Source of the DNA: GCA-2686765 sp036012725
GTDB lineage: Bacteria > Pseudomonadota > Alphaproteobacteria > Rhodospirillales > 2-02-FULL-58-16
Direction of reading: 5' to 3'
DNA length: 14,970 bases
Assembly: GCA_036012725.1 (NCBI GenBank)
Contig: DASCPW010000036.1
Span: forward strand, 1-14,970
Shown: in pieces, positions 8,676 through 14,652 of the stretch
How the letters are laid out: every line of letters begins with the position of its first letter
Numbering within the stretch: the first letter of the stretch is position 1
Notes under the pieces: model-generated
Told to the model about the DNA's origin: nothing
The model's database searches: none
The model's input: only the letters and a program-made list of their open reading frames with translations
Position numbers and translations under genes: made by a program

Positions 8676-10298
8676 TCAAGTCTCCACCGCCCGGCCCTTG
8701 AGGGCGAACAAGCCACGGGGACGCTTCTGGATAAATAGGATGATGGCGACAAGCACCAGTATCTTGGCCAATACGGCGCCGGCGTGGGGTTCCAGGAACT
8801 TGTTGAACATTCCTAAGCTGAAGGCGCCGACCAGCGTCCCCCACAGATTGCCGACCCCACCGAACACCACCACCATGAAGGAATCAATGAGGTAGGCTTG
8901 CCCCAGGTTCGGACTGACGTTGTCGATCTGGCTCAAGGCAACGCCGGCGACGCCGGCGATACCCGAGCCCAGGCCGAATGTCAGGGCGTCGATGGTCCCT
9001 GTCCGGATGCCCATGGAGCCGGCCATGCGCCTGTTCTGGGTGACGGCGCGCATTTGCAAGCCGAAGGCCGTCTTACGCAACAAGACAGCCAATAGGGCAA
9101 GGACCAGCAGGGAGAAAACGATGATGTAAATGCGGTTGTAGGTCAGCACTAGACCACCGGCCGCCTCGATATAGCCGCTCATCCAGGACGGGTTACCGAC
9201 CTCGCGGTTGGTCGGGCCGAAGATGGTCCTGACAAGCTGTTGCAGGACGAGACTGAGACCCCAGGTGGCGAGGAGGGTTTCCAGGGGGCGGCCATAGAGA
9301 AAGCGGATGATACCGCGCTCAATGGCGATGCCGAACAGCCCGGCGACCAGGAACGCCGCCGGAATGGCGACGAAGAGGGAATAGTCGAAGCCGCCTGGCA
9401 GGTAGGTGCGGAAGAGTTCCTGGATCACGAAGGTGGTATAGGCACCCAGCATGACCAGCTCACCATGGGCCATGTTTATGACTCCCATGACGCCGAAGGT
9501 GACGGCCAGTCCCACCGCCGCCAGCAACAGCACGGAACCGAGGCTGATCCCCTGGAACAGGTTGCCGACGGCACCCCAAAGGGCGAGGCGTTCCTCGATG
9601 CCGGAGAGGGCTTTTGAGGCCACCGCGCGGACTTTCGAGTCGGTTTCTTCCGCCAACAGGTTGCCCAGTAATGACCGAACCTCGGGGGTGGCGTGCATGG
9701 ACAGGGTCTCGACGGCGGCAAGCCTTGCGTCGGTGTTCTTGGTGGAAAAAAGACGGATCGCAGCCTGGGCTAGTTGCAGCTTGCCGCGGACGTCCTGGTC
9801 CATCTCGCGTTCCAGTGCCTTCTCGAGGACGGGAATCATTCCCGGCGAGCGTGATTTGAAAACCGCTTCGGCGGCTTCGATGCGCTTCGCCCGATCTGGA
9901 CTGAGCAGGGTCAGTCCACCAAGAGCGCCACGGATGACGCCACGCAGCTTGTTGTTGGCGCGGACTTTCTTGATTTCCTTCTTGGCAACCTGCCCGACTT
10001 CTTCCAGGGTCAAGGGGTCGGTTAGGACATAAATAGCTCCCTTCTTGACGGCGACGACGACCTTGTGATCGGACTTGCGCGTGAAAAGCCGGCCCTTGAG
10101 CAGGGCTTCCAAGACCGGGACCACACGTCCCTCGCCCGTAGCCGCAAGTTTTTCGACCGCCGCGATCTTGGCCTTGAAGCTCTTCCCGGCCAGGGCCGTG
10201 ATATCGTCGTCAATAGACGCGAAGGCGGGAGGGATCACGAAAAAGAAGCCGATGACGAGGGTGAAAACTGTTTTCCTCAATGTCGATGAAACGAACAT
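8676..10298 (-). CDS. urtB: Urea ABC transporter permease UrtB with periplasmic N-terminal domain
   Basis: UrtB (540 residues) is the LivH-like permease of the urea importer. It has a signal-like N-terminus (residues 1-28, ...VIPPAFA-SIDD). A long soluble region (about 30-238) carries HEAT-like helical repeats, for example around 138-235. The permease domain starts near residue 243, with the signature GVMGVINMAHGELVMLGAYTTF at about 269-290. This extra N-terminal domain is usual for UrtB and separates it from LivH, which is about 300 residues. The RBS GAGGG lies about 5 bases before the ATG. It follows urtA after 93 bases containing a hairpin. Confidence 0.95.
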   Translation of the reverse strand: MFVSSTLRKTVFTLVIGFFFVIPPAFASIDDDITALAGKSFKAKIAAVEKLAATGEGRVVPVLEALLKGRLFTRKSDHKVVVAVKKGAIYVLTDPLTLEEVGQVAKKEIKKVRANNKLRGVIRGALGGLTLLSPDRAKRIEAAEAVFKSRSPGMIPVLEKALEREMDQDVRGKLQLAQAAIRLFSTKNTDARLAAVETLSMHATPEVRSLLGNLLAEETDSKVRAVASKALSGIEERLALWGAVGNLFQGISLGSVLLLAAVGLAVTFGVMGVINMAHGELVMLGAYTTFVIQELFRTYLPGGFDYSLFVAIPAAFLVAGLFGIAIERGIIRFLYGRPLETLLATWGLSLVLQQLVRTIFGPTNREVGNPSWMSGYIEAAGGLVLTYNRIYIIVFSLLVLALLAVLLRKTAFGLQMRAVTQNRRMAGSMGIRTGTIDALTFGLGSGIAGVAGVALSQIDNVSPNLGQAYLIDSFMVVVFGGVGNLWGTLVGAFSLGMFNKFLEPHAGAVLAKILVLVAIILFIQKRPRGLFALKGRAVET

Positions 10299-10339
10299 CG
10301 AGCCCTCGGCAATTTCACTGTTGAAGAAACGAGCGACCG

Positions 10340-10362
10340 GGACGCCGTGATCGAAGGCGTCC
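10340..10362 (-). promoter_or_regulatory. Stem-loop between urtA and urtB
   Basis: GGACGCC (10340-10346) and GGCGTCC (10356-10362) form a perfect 7-bp stem with a 9-base loop in the 93-base urtA-urtB gap. No T-run follows on the minus strand, so it is not a standard terminator. It is well placed to protect the urtA transcript or to reduce read-through, giving more binding protein than permease. The function is inference. Confidence 0.5.
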
Positions 10363-10391
10363 AGGCCACTCAGGGTGTGTTATTGAAACAG

Positions 10392-11669
10392 CTAATATTT
10401 TGGTTTCTCGCAGTTACCGCAGACCCAGGGATAGGTCCAGTCGGCGGTCAGTTTGGCGCTTGCCGGGATGAAGTCGGACCAGGCGTCGCCCTTGACCACG
10501 CCATCGGTTCGCCAGACGGTCTCGAACTGGCCGTCGTCCTGAATTTCGCCGATCAGGACAGGTTTGGACAGGTGGTGGTTGGTGTTCATCACCGCCATGC
10601 CGCCGGTTAGGTTCTTGAATTTCTGGCCGTACATGGCTTGGCGGACGGCGTTGACGTCGGTGGCGCCGGCCTGCTTGACGGCTTGCACCCACATGTTGAA
10701 GCCGATGTAGTGGGCTTCCATGGGATCATTGGAGACCCGCTTCTTGTCCTTGATGAAGGCCAGCCATTGATCGATGAAGGCGCTGTTCTCCGGAGTATCG
10801 ACGCTCATGAAGTAGTTCCAGGCGGCCAGATGACCGACCAGCGGGGTGGTGTCGAGGCCGGCCAGCTCTTCCTCGCCGACCGAAAAAGCGATGACCGGGA
10901 TATCCTCTGCCTTGATGCCCTGGTTGCCCAGCTCCTTATAGAAGGGCACGTTGGCGTCGCCGTTGATGGTTGAGACGACGGCGGTCTTCTTGCCGGAGGA
11001 GGCAAACTTTTTGACGTTAGCGACGATGGTTTGCCAGTCGGAATGACCGAAAGGCGTATAGTTCTCCATGATGTCGCTGTCCTTGACGCCCTTGGAATGG
11101 AGAAAGGCGCGGAGAATCTTGTTGGTGGTGCGGGGATAGACGTAGTCGGTCCCCAGCAGCACCCAGCGCTTGGCGCCGCCGCCTTCCTCGCTCATCAGGT
11201 ACTCGACGGCGGGGATGGCCTGCTGGTTCGGCGCCGCGCCCGTGTAAAATACGTTGCGGGACGACTCCTCGCCCTCGTATTGAACGGGGTAGAAGAGAAG
11301 CCCGTTCAACTCCTCGACCACCGGCAACACGGATTTTCGGGAAACGGAAGTCCAGTTGCCGAAGATCACGTCAACTTTGTGCTTTTCGATGAGTTCGCGG
11401 GCTTTCTCGGCGAACAGCGGCCAGTTGGATGCCGGATCGACGACGACGGCTTCGACCTTCTTGCCAAGAAGGCCGCCTTTTTTGTTTAGATCGTCGACCA
11501 TCATCAGGACCGTGTCCTTCAGTGTCGTTTCGCTGATTGCCATGGTTCCCGACAGGGAGTGCAGGACGCCGACCTTGATGGCGTCACCGGCTGCCAGCGC
11601 GCCGGACGCCATAAGCGCGGCACTGGCAAGAATGCCGGCCGCTGCAATTGTACGAAGTGCCTTGCTCAT
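10392..11669 (-). CDS. urtA: Urea ABC transporter substrate-binding protein UrtA
   Basis: UrtA (425 residues) captures urea in the periplasm and presents it to UrtBC. The signal peptide covers about residues 1-27 (MSKALRTIAAAGILASAALM then ...GALAAGD). The mature protein has the type I periplasmic-binding fold, with IKVGVLHSLSGTMAISE, a segment VIFGNWTSVSRKSVLPV, and the family-typical ending WTYPWVCGNCEKPKY. Length is normal. Two ATGs are possible: 11675 (MDMSK) and 11669 (MSK). GGAGG at 11683-11679 is 9 bases before the second and only 3 before the first, so I choose 11669. It is the first gene of the cluster. Confidence 0.96.
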   Translation of the reverse strand: MSKALRTIAAAGILASAALMASGALAAGDAIKVGVLHSLSGTMAISETTLKDTVLMMVDDLNKKGGLLGKKVEAVVVDPASNWPLFAEKARELIEKHKVDVIFGNWTSVSRKSVLPVVEELNGLLFYPVQYEGEESSRNVFYTGAAPNQQAIPAVEYLMSEEGGGAKRWVLLGTDYVYPRTTNKILRAFLHSKGVKDSDIMENYTPFGHSDWQTIVANVKKFASSGKKTAVVSTINGDANVPFYKELGNQGIKAEDIPVIAFSVGEEELAGLDTTPLVGHLAAWNYFMSVDTPENSAFIDQWLAFIKDKKRVSNDPMEAHYIGFNMWVQAVKQAGATDVNAVRQAMYGQKFKNLTGGMAVMNTNHHLSKPVLIGEIQDDGQFETVWRTDGVVKGDAWSDFIPASAKLTADWTYPWVCGNCEKPKY

Positions 11670-11678
11670 ATCCATATG

Positions 11679-11683
11679 CCTCC
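11679..11683 (-). promoter_or_regulatory. RBS of urtA, decides the start
   Basis: GGAGG on the minus strand is 9 bases upstream of ATG 11669 and 3 bases upstream of ATG 11675. The spacing favours the downstream ATG. Confidence 0.7.
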
Positions 11684-11721
11684 AATACGAAGTTGTTCGT
11701 TGCACCAGACAGATTATAGAT

Positions 11722-11737
11722 CGCAAAGTCCATGCCA
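11722..11737 (-). promoter_or_regulatory. Sigma-54 (-24/-12) promoter of the urt-ure cluster
   Basis: The minus strand reads TGGCATG-GACT-TTGCG, against the consensus TGGCACG-N4-TTGCA. The GG (-24) and GC (-12) pairs are intact and correctly spaced. Transcription would start near 11711, giving a leader of about 42 bases before urtA. Sigma-54 promoters need an enhancer-binding activator; NtrC is the natural candidate for a urea-use cluster, but no clear NtrC dyad was found upstream. Confidence 0.75.
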
Positions 11738-11763
11738 ATTCCATTGGGCAATCAGAATTCCAG

Positions 11764-11776
11764 CAAGCAATTGAAA
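11764..11776 (-). promoter_or_regulatory. IHF-like site upstream of the sigma-54 promoter
   Basis: The minus strand reads TTTCAATTGCTTG, which fits WATCAANNNNTTR at all but one defined position. It lies in an AT-rich tract about 28 bases upstream of the -24 element, centred near -59, where IHF commonly bends DNA to bring an activator to sigma-54 polymerase. Confidence 0.5.
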
Positions 11777-11950
11777 ATATTGTGAAAAAATTATATCTGG
11801 TAAGAACTGGCTTGGAAGGTAGACCATAAAAACGATTATTAATTAGGCATAATTCTAAATTGCCTGCTGTTTCATCAGTTCCAGGCTTTCCTTTCGCCAA
11901 TATGACTATTGTCTGACGTCAGCGTTTATGCCACGGAGTGAGGAGAAAAT

Positions 11951-12388
11951 CTAATCGTGCTTGGCTTTTTGTACGGCGATCGTTGCCGGTGCCGTCGCCA
12001 GGGATTGCGCGGACGCGGCATTTGGCCTGGAGACGATCCACCATGCAACGTATGCCATAAAGGCGCTTATGGGGATAATGGTATACCATGGAGCCTTCGA
12101 GAAAAAAGTCATGTAGGCAACACTGCCGGACATGGAGGTGACCGCAATCACCTTGGCGATGGGTGGAATGGCACGGTGCTTTTCCCATAATTGCAATGTC
12201 GGCCCAAACAGGTGATGCGTATAGAGCCAGTGGTGGAACCGATCGGAACCTTGGGCAAAGCACCACAGCGCCACCAGCAGAAATGGTGTCGTCGGCAAGA
12301 CGGGAAGCATGGCGCCCACGAACCCCAGGCTGACAAAGAAAAAGCCGAGGGCCACGATCACCATTTGCTTGATGCGTTCGCTTGCCAT
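11951..12388 (-). CDS. YbaN/DUF454 family inner-membrane protein
   Basis: This 145-residue protein of the DUF454 (YbaN) family has unknown function. It has about four transmembrane segments: two in residues 8-45 (VIVALGFFFVSLGFVGAMLP then PTTPFLLVALWCFAQGS) and two in the second half (around 85-122). Family signatures are LPVLPTTPFLL, CFAQGSDRFHHWLYTHHLFGP and the IPPIAK segment. I choose ATG 12388, with AAAGAG 7 bases upstream. ATG 12409 (MNSKRTK) is also possible, giving 152 residues. Sequence upstream of 12409 in the same frame belongs to a heparinase-family remnant and should not be included. Its stop lies about 240 bases before the urt promoter. Confidence 0.88.
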   Translation of the reverse strand: MASERIKQMVIVALGFFFVSLGFVGAMLPVLPTTPFLLVALWCFAQGSDRFHHWLYTHHLFGPTLQLWEKHRAIPPIAKVIAVTSMSGSVAYMTFFSKAPWYTIIPISAFMAYVAWWIVSRPNAASAQSLATAPATIAVQKAKHD

Positions 12389-12431
12389 TTTGGTTCTCTT
12401 TGAATTCATAATTCCCCAGCCCCAGCCCGTC

Positions 12432-12646
12432 TCACCGCCGCCCGCTCTCGCGGTGCAGGGCCCATTTACGGTGGTTGTGGTGGCGTTTAAAGGGCCGGAG
12501 ACGATGATCTGCGAGCACTGTCGCAAGGTGTTAGGCAGGCCTCCGTAGGTGCTTTCCTCGATAGCGATGACGCCGCCGTTGGAAAGAAATCGCTAGCCGC
12601 TGCCACTTGGCAGCTTTAGCAAGACGGCCGAAACATCCTCGACCAT
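12432..12646 (-). pseudogene. 3' remnant of a heparinase II/III-family gene
   Basis: Reading the minus strand from 12646, one frame gives VEDVSAVLLKLPSGSG, then an amber codon (12595-12593), then RFLSNGGVIAIEESTYGG and RQCSQIIVSGPLNATTTTV. Heparinase II/III-family proteins of alphaproteobacteria end with a segment of the form LLRLPSG.GWRF...G....EES.Y.G....R..QIV..G......KWAL (recalled, not searched). The amber therefore stands where Trp (TGG) is expected. Near the end the match moves by one base into another frame (KWALHRESGRR, stop at 12434-12432), so there is also a frameshift. Everything upstream of about 12646 is lost or unrecognisable. It is a decayed C-terminus with no product expected. 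Confidence 0.6.
12592..12620. repeat. Imperfect stem-loop inside the heparinase remnant
   Basis: GCTGCC (12599-12604) pairs with GGCAGC (12609-12614) around a 4-base loop. GCTA (12592-12595) and TAGC (12617-12620) can extend the stem past an internal loop. It covers the amber codon. No T-run follows, so it is probably a chance structure or leftover of coding sequence. Confidence 0.35.
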
Positions 12647-13112
12647 GTCTCATCTCCCCAACGTCGCCTAGCTCTGATGCCCACAAAAATTATAGGCTAA
12701 TACATTTCGGCTTCAAGCACCACACGATGTGTAACTAGCGTTCGTCTAAGTCATTGATCTGCTGCCCCCTCGATCGCTCAACCAGTCTGATGATCTCCAG
12801 CTTCTCCGTGGCAGGACATCTCATTCGATATCCTCCCCATCCCCGATTATGCTTTTTTTTAAGAAGCCGGTTCTCCAGCATCTGTTCGGCAGGGGCATCC
12901 TTAAGATCGCGCGCTTCGGTGCGGAGCGTCTTTACCAGCTAGCCCTGCGTCATTTCGCTCCTGTCCAGCGTCTCGTTCTGGACCAGCGGATGCGGAGCCT
13001 GGGATTCAAACAGGGTGCTCACGAAAAGCTTCCATTCATGAATTTGTCTAGCTTACCGACTGCTTTATCACCATAATAGCGCCTGGGATCGCTGTCTGGG
13101 AACGCCTGTCCG
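12647..13112. other. Degenerate intergenic DNA around the IS remnant
   Basis: Apart from the IS3 remnant, no gene was found. The 90 bases between the IS remnant and the heparinase remnant (12647-12734) may contain more decayed heparinase sequence, but it is broken by stops. Bases 12942-13060 show no clear coding. A weak promoter for the downstream outer-membrane gene may be TAGCTT (13049-13054) with CATAAT (13072-13077) at 17-base spacing. This is tentative. Confidence 0.4.
12735..12938 (-). pseudogene. IS3-family transposase remnant (end of orfA, start of orfB)
   Basis: On the minus strand, 12938-12852 encodes LVKTLRTEARDLKDAPAEQ then MLENRLLKK, the C-terminal part of an IS3-family OrfA. 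After a run of eight A (12860-12853) the expected OrfA ending SIIGDGEDIE-stop appears in the shifted frame. Its stop TGA overlaps ATG 12824 of orfB as ATGA, the classic IS3 layout, with GGGAGG 7 bases upstream. OrfB begins MRCPATEKLEIIRLVERS, matching the usual EKLEIIRLVE start, then loses similarity and stops at 12737-12735 after 29 codons. An in-frame TAG (12941-12939) blocks orfA upstream. Catalytic parts (DDE) and both IS ends are missing, so it is inactive. Confidence 0.8.
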
Positions 13113-14009
13113 TTGACAAAACGCCTTTTTACCCCGCTCGCCCTGCCGCTCGCCCTGTCGCTGGCGTCCCCGGTCGCCCTGGCCAAGGACTCCCTTTACG
13201 ACATGGGGAGCGTCTTCAGTCAGCCCCATCCTTTCGATTACCAGGTCCAGGCGCCACCGCCCCTGGCTTGGCGCCCGGCCCCCGCCGTTGGTCCCATCCG
13301 CCACCAGGTGCCCGCCGCCGGGCGAGGTCTATACGCCACCCCCGCCGCCCCTCGCCCAACGCCGGCACCAGCTACTGATTCAGGCTACGGCTTCAAGGAC
13401 GGCCTTTATCTGGCTGGCACCTTGTTCGGCACCCATTCGATCACCGAGAACCACGAACTCACCGGTGCCTCCAACCTGGAGACCCGCCACGAAGAAGACC
13501 AAGTCGCCGGCAACAGCCTCGCCATCGGCTACGCCTGGGCGGACAAGCTGGGACACCCCATCCGCACTGAACTGGAAGGCGGCGTCCGCTACCGTTTCGA
13601 CCTCAATTACCGGGCGACCATGGCGGGAACGATCAACGGCTACGCGACTAACCTAGCCACCCTCTATACGATGGTGAACACCTATTACGACATCGACCTC
13701 GATTCCAAGTGGACGCCCTACACCGGCTTCGGTCTCGGCTACGCCCACCACTTCGCCGATACCGAACGTCGCGCCGTCGGCGGCGCCTTAGCCCACCCCA
13801 ACCGCGACGAAACCACCAAGACCGGCAATTTCTCATGGGCGCTGATGGGCGGCGTCGCCTACGACTGGACGCCCCGTTGGCGGGGCATCCTCGGCGGCCG
13901 CTACATCAACCTGGGAAACGTCGATGTCGGCCCCTTCTCCGAAAGCGACAAGATCACCACCGATTACTGGTCCATGGACCTCATCCTAGGCATCACTTAC
14001 GACATGTGA
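13113..14009 (+). CDS. Outer-membrane beta-barrel protein
   Basis: This 298-residue protein has a clear Sec signal peptide (TKRLFTPLALPLALSLA then SPVALA, cleavage before KDSLYD, about residue 25). A proline/alanine-rich linker (about 45-90) follows, then a beta-barrel-like region from GYGFKDGLYLAGTLFG to the C-terminus. Alternating aromatic and small residues, with GLGYAHHF, FSWALMGGVAYDW and SMDLILGITYDM, fit an opacity/P44-type 8-strand porin-like barrel. The start is TTG at 13113, chosen because the signal peptide begins there; GGGA about 12 bases upstream is a weak RBS. In the linker (about 13300-13375) a second frame reads PPPGEVYTPPPPP and looks more natural, hinting at compensating indels. 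The substrate is unknown. It is the first plus-strand gene in the window. Confidence 0.82.
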   Translation: MTKRLFTPLALPLALSLASPVALAKDSLYDMGSVFSQPHPFDYQVQAPPPLAWRPAPAVGPIRHQVPAAGRGLYATPAAPRPTPAPATDSGYGFKDGLYLAGTLFGTHSITENHELTGASNLETRHEEDQVAGNSLAIGYAWADKLGHPIRTELEGGVRYRFDLNYRATMAGTINGYATNLATLYTMVNTYYDIDLDSKWTPYTGFGLGYAHHFADTERRAVGGALAHPNRDETTKTGNFSWALMGGVAYDWTPRWRGILGGRYINLGNVDVGPFSESDKITTDYWSMDLILGITYDM

Positions 14010-14028
14010 GGGCGGGTACGGCAAAGAT

Positions 14029-14331
14029 GTGCTTTTGGAGCATTTAAAAAAGAACCAGAAGATCACAATTAAATTCGTTGCTTGGTACGATGACGAATGC
14101 ATATACATCCGGGCGGACAGGATCGTCGATGCTGTGGATATCGGTCTCAAGAGGGCCGAGATCGCCCGTATCCTCGATGATGGAGATTATCTGAGGAAAA
14201 AGGACAACGACCGTAGGACATGCCGCAGGGTCCCAGGAATGGGCGGTGTGACGGTCTATGCCTTGCATCGTGGGAAGATAGGGCCAGAACCGCAGAACCT
14301 TCCCATGGACCTTCCTACGAGCATAGCTTGA
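14029..14331 (+). pseudogene. Probable C-terminal fragment of a phage/plasmid primase-helicase-type protein
   Basis: This 100-codon frame begins with GTG 14029 and is open back to 13990, where it meets a stop inside the outer-membrane gene. The segment WYDDECIYIRADRIVDAV, then KRAEIARILDDGDYLRKK, RRVPGMGGVTVYALHR, resembles the wHTH-like C-terminal end of large DUF927/primase-helicase proteins of phages and plasmids. This recognition is from memory. There is no credible RBS, the N-terminal catalytic parts are absent, and the codons are poorer in GC than those of the preceding gene. A complete small DNA-binding protein is the alternative. The repeat field starts 11 bases downstream. Confidence 0.4.
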
Positions 14332-14652
14332 CTCCCGAGGCTTGTACCACTTGTACCACCATTTTCAGGGTAGCCTTGGAAATATCCTGTATAGGGAAGG
14401 TCAGGCCCCCCTGCCATGGCCCAGTTACTTCTACCCTTCTTATTTAATGGTACAAATGGTTTTCTGGTACAAATGGCAGAAACCTGCGGGATTCGGTGTA
14501 CCAAGTGGAAATCGGCAATTGGTACAAATGGTACAGAGGCCGACGTCTCGAAGCCTGCCCGTTGAATACCGCAACATTCCCGGTTGAACTTACTTGCTGT
14601 GACACATCGATCCCCGTAGCTTTAGCATACGGCTAGAGGGGGGGGCCAGGCC
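14332..14652. other. Gene-free region ahead of the partial right-edge gene
   Basis: No coding frame with convincing codon use was found. It contains the iteron-like field and a small hairpin, CCGTA (14614-14618) with TACGG (14628-14632). A run of eight G just before the start of the downstream gene could contribute to its RBS. Confidence 0.5.
14342..14536. repeat. Iteron-like field of GGTACA/TGTACC repeats
   Basis: TTGTACCA occurs twice in tandem at 14342-14349 and 14351-14358 (9-base period). TGGTACAAATGG occurs three times at 14448-14459, 14465-14476 and 14520-14531, the last followed at once by GGTACAG. A variant TGTACCAAGTGG lies at 14497-14508. All share the GGTACA core, and the first two copies are in inverse orientation. 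Such clusters occur as plasmid/phage replication iterons or operator arrays. Which applies here is not known. Confidence 0.75.

Larger units (their letters stand above)
11684..11950. other. AT-rich regulatory gap between ybaN-like gene and urtA
   Basis: These 267 bases hold no gene. They contain the sigma-54 promoter and the IHF-like site. They also contain an AGGCA/TGCCT inverted repeat (arms 11845-11849 and 11861-11865) and a perfect 10-bp palindrome CTGACGTCAG (11913-11922). The composition is much richer in A and T than the flanking genes. No terminator with stem and T-run was found for the gene ending at 11951. Confidence 0.6.

Noticed and set aside
11684..11950. Riboswitch or other structured leader for urtA
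   Set aside because: The predicted leader is only about 42 bases, too short for known nickel, urea-guanidine or related riboswitches, and no matching fold was seen.
12389..12526. N-terminal extension of the YbaN-like protein to a TTG at 12526
   Set aside because: The added residues belong to the heparinase-family remnant and are not part of DUF454 proteins; better starts with RBS exist at 12388 or 12409.
12849..13076. Plus-strand 75-codon frame beginning MLFFKKPVLQ
   Set aside because: It is the complement of the IS3 transposase remnant, whose minus-strand reading is recognisable.
13709..14047. Plus-strand Arg/His-rich frame within the outer-membrane gene
   Set aside because: Out-of-frame shadow of the beta-barrel coding sequence, with the low-complexity Arg-rich look typical of such frames.
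14256..14504. Minus-strand 82-codon frame across the repeat field
   Set aside because: It depends on repeat sequence, has no RBS, and overlaps the primase-like fragment on the other strand.
14342..14536. CRISPR array
   Set aside because: The repeats are only 8-12 bases, irregularly spaced and in both orientations, with no spacers of uniform length and no cas genes in view.
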